Of a stretch of 6,073 nt of DNA, positions 4,991 through 6,073 are shown piece after piece. The stretch comes from Bacillota bacterium (GTDB lineage: Bacteria > Bacillota > Limnochordia > Limnochordales > ZCTH02-B6). Made by a program: the position numbers and the translations under genes. The notes below the pieces were generated by a model that searched no databases, was not told the origin of the DNA, and worked only from the letters and a program-made list of their open reading frames with translations. Positions within the stretch are counted from its first letter, which is position 1, and each line of letters opens with the position of its first letter. Where the stretch lies: assembly GCA_003387805.1 (NCBI GenBank), contig QGSR01000125.1, forward strand, positions 1 through 6,073. The letters are read 5' to 3'.

Positions 4991-6004
4991 ATGAAGTTTG
5001 CCCTGTCGGTTCTGGACCTGGTGCCCGTGACGGCCGGCTCCACGGCCACGGAAGCCATCGGCCAGATGGTGGAGCTGGCGCAGCGGGCCGAGGCCCTGGG
5101 ATATACACGCTTTTGGCTGGCGGAGCACCACGGCATGCCCAATATCGCCAGCTCGTCGCCGGAAATTCTCATCACGCGGGCGGCCCGGGAAACGCAGCGC
5201 ATCCGGGTGGGCGCCGGCGGCATCATGCTGCCCAACCACGCGCCGCTGCGGGTCGCGGAGATTTTTCACACGCTGGAGGCCATGTACCCGGGGCGGATTG
5301 ACCTGGGCATCGGCCGGGCGCCGGGGACGGACCCGGTCACGTCGGCGGCGCTGCGGCGGTTTGACCCGAACGAGTTTCCGGCTCAGCTGCAGGAGCTGTT
5401 CATGCTGTCGCAGCGGGCGTTTCCCGCCGGGCACCCGTTCCACAAAGTGCGGGTGATTCCCGAGGACGTGTCGCTGCCGCCCGTCTGGCTATTGGGCTCC
5501 AGCGGCGCCAGCGCCGGGCTGGCGGGCCGGCTGGGCCTCGGCTACGGCTTTGCCAGCCCCTTCAGCTTCACGCCGCCCGGACCCGCCATCGAAGCGTACC
5601 GGCAGGCGGTCGAGGCTTCGGAGCAGTTCCCCGAGCCCCACGTCATTTTGGGCGTGACGGTCATCTGCGCGCCCACGGACGAAGAGGCGGACTTTTTGGC
5701 GGGAACCATGGACGTCATGTGGGTGCGGCTGCAGCGGGGCGAGGTGGGGCGCCTGCCCAGCCCGGAGGAGGCGGTCAAGTACAAGGCGGAGTTCACGCCC
5801 GAAGAACGCCTCGTCGCGCAGCGCTACCGTTCTCTGGCTTTCGTGGGCAGCCCGGAGACGGTGCGGGCGGGGCTGGAACGGGTGGCCGCGGAAACGGGCG
5901 CCGACGAGCTCATGGTGACGTGCATGGCCTACGGCCACCAGGAGCGCCTGCGGACGTTCGAGCTGCTGGCGGAGGCGTTCGCGTTGGCGCCGGCGGAAGT
6001 TTAG
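4991..6004 (+). CDS. LLM-class flavin-dependent oxidoreductase (luciferase-like, group 1)
   Basis: This 337-residue protein has the normal length for a stand-alone luciferase-like monooxygenase. Hallmarks in order are MKFALSVLDLVPV (1-13), a first strand with the substrate/flavin-pocket opening; YTRFWLAEHHGMPNIASSSP (38-57), carrying the LAEHH motif; VGAGGIMLPNHAPLRVAE (73-90); MYPGRIDLGIGRAPGTDP (98-115); and VWLLGSSGASAGLAGRLGLG (165-184), which in the family helps hold FMN phosphate. The C-terminal FVGSPETVRAGLERV (284-298) is also typical. The closest family type is the 'luciferase family oxidoreductase, group 1' (YhbW/MsnO8-like). Such enzymes use reduced FMN, supplied by a separate reductase, and oxygen; the substrate is unknown. 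It has its own promoter (4898-4926). A longer frame back to TTG-4898 would run through the promoter and hairpin and is not credible. Confidence 0.93.
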   Translation: MKFALSVLDLVPVTAGSTATEAIGQMVELAQRAEALGYTRFWLAEHHGMPNIASSSPEILITRAARETQRIRVGAGGIMLPNHAPLRVAEIFHTLEAMYPGRIDLGIGRAPGTDPVTSAALRRFDPNEFPAQLQELFMLSQRAFPAGHPFHKVRVIPEDVSLPPVWLLGSSGASAGLAGRLGLGYGFASPFSFTPPGPAIEAYRQAVEASEQFPEPHVILGVTVICAPTDEEADFLAGTMDVMWVRLQRGEVGRLPSPEEAVKYKAEFTPEERLVAQRYRSLAFVGSPETVRAGLERVAAETGADELMVTCMAYGHQERLRTFELLAEAFALAPAEV

Positions 6005-6073
6005 TCCCGGGAAGGCAGCCGGCGGTGCTGGTGGCGGCGGCCCGAGCCGTTGTCGGGGCTGTGGCGGGGTCCC
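6005..6073. other. Unresolved right edge
   Basis: These 69 bases have two competing readings. On the plus strand a GTG at 6025, with GGGAAGG nine bases upstream (6009-6015), opens a frame reading VLVAAARAVVGAVAGS to the edge, as for the start of a membrane or exported protein. On the minus strand a frame from the edge ends at TAA (6001-6003) with a basic tail ending RRLPSRD and strong G/C third positions, as for the end of a convergent gene overlapping the oxidoreductase stop. I cannot choose between them. CCCGA/TCGGG could pair here, but no T-tract follows. Confidence 0.2.

Noticed and set aside
4071..5108. Minus-strand open frame of 345 codons across the SIMPL gene
   Set aside because: It is opposite a protein with a clear signal peptide and SIMPL pattern, and it runs through the promoter and hairpin at 4898-4957.

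Overview
This is a GC-rich bacterial window (my estimate is well above 60% G+C). The coding strands show strong G/C third-position bias, GTG/TTG are used as alternative starts, and the Shine-Dalgarno (SD) sequences and the -10/-35 boxes are of the sigma-A type. The gene set (MsbA/BmrA-like exporter, DUF697 membrane protein, SprT-like metallopeptidase with zinc ribbon, SIMPL protein, luciferase-like oxidoreductase) and the lack of any outer-membrane marker would fit a high-GC Firmicute of the Symbiobacterium/Limnochordia kind. That placement is inference from style and content only.

Layout. Two genes run leftward: a complete ABC exporter half-transporter (198-1952) followed after about 36 bases by the first 53 codons of a class C beta-lactamase-like serine hydrolase that runs off the left edge. 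A 218-base divergent intergenic region (1953-2170) separates them from rightward genes: a DUF697/YcjF-type two-helix membrane protein (2171-3277), a SprT-like zinc metallopeptidase (3410-4018), a secreted or surface SIMPL-domain protein (4125-4862) and an LLM-class flavin oxidoreductase (4991-6004). The last 69 bases are unresolved.

Regulation visible in the sequence. The clearest control element is between the SIMPL and oxidoreductase genes. A good sigma-A promoter (TTGCAC, 17-base spacer, TACAAT) lies directly before a perfect 12-bp, 3-base-loop hairpin. The hairpin can end SIMPL transcription, and it would also sit at the 5' end of the oxidoreductase mRNA. A second structured region, with a perfect 14-base palindrome inside larger inverted repeats, fills the leader of the SprT-like gene. 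A 13-base dyad lies over the weak -35 region of the exporter.

The rightward DUF697, SprT-like and SIMPL genes could be one transcription unit, with gaps of 132 and 106 bases and no clear internal terminator. The oxidoreductase appears to have its own promoter. I see no mobile element, CRISPR array, tRNA, rRNA or phage gene. Nothing here forms a convincing new multi-gene system; the non-coding structures and the uncharacterised DUF697/SprT-like pairing are what deserve a second look.
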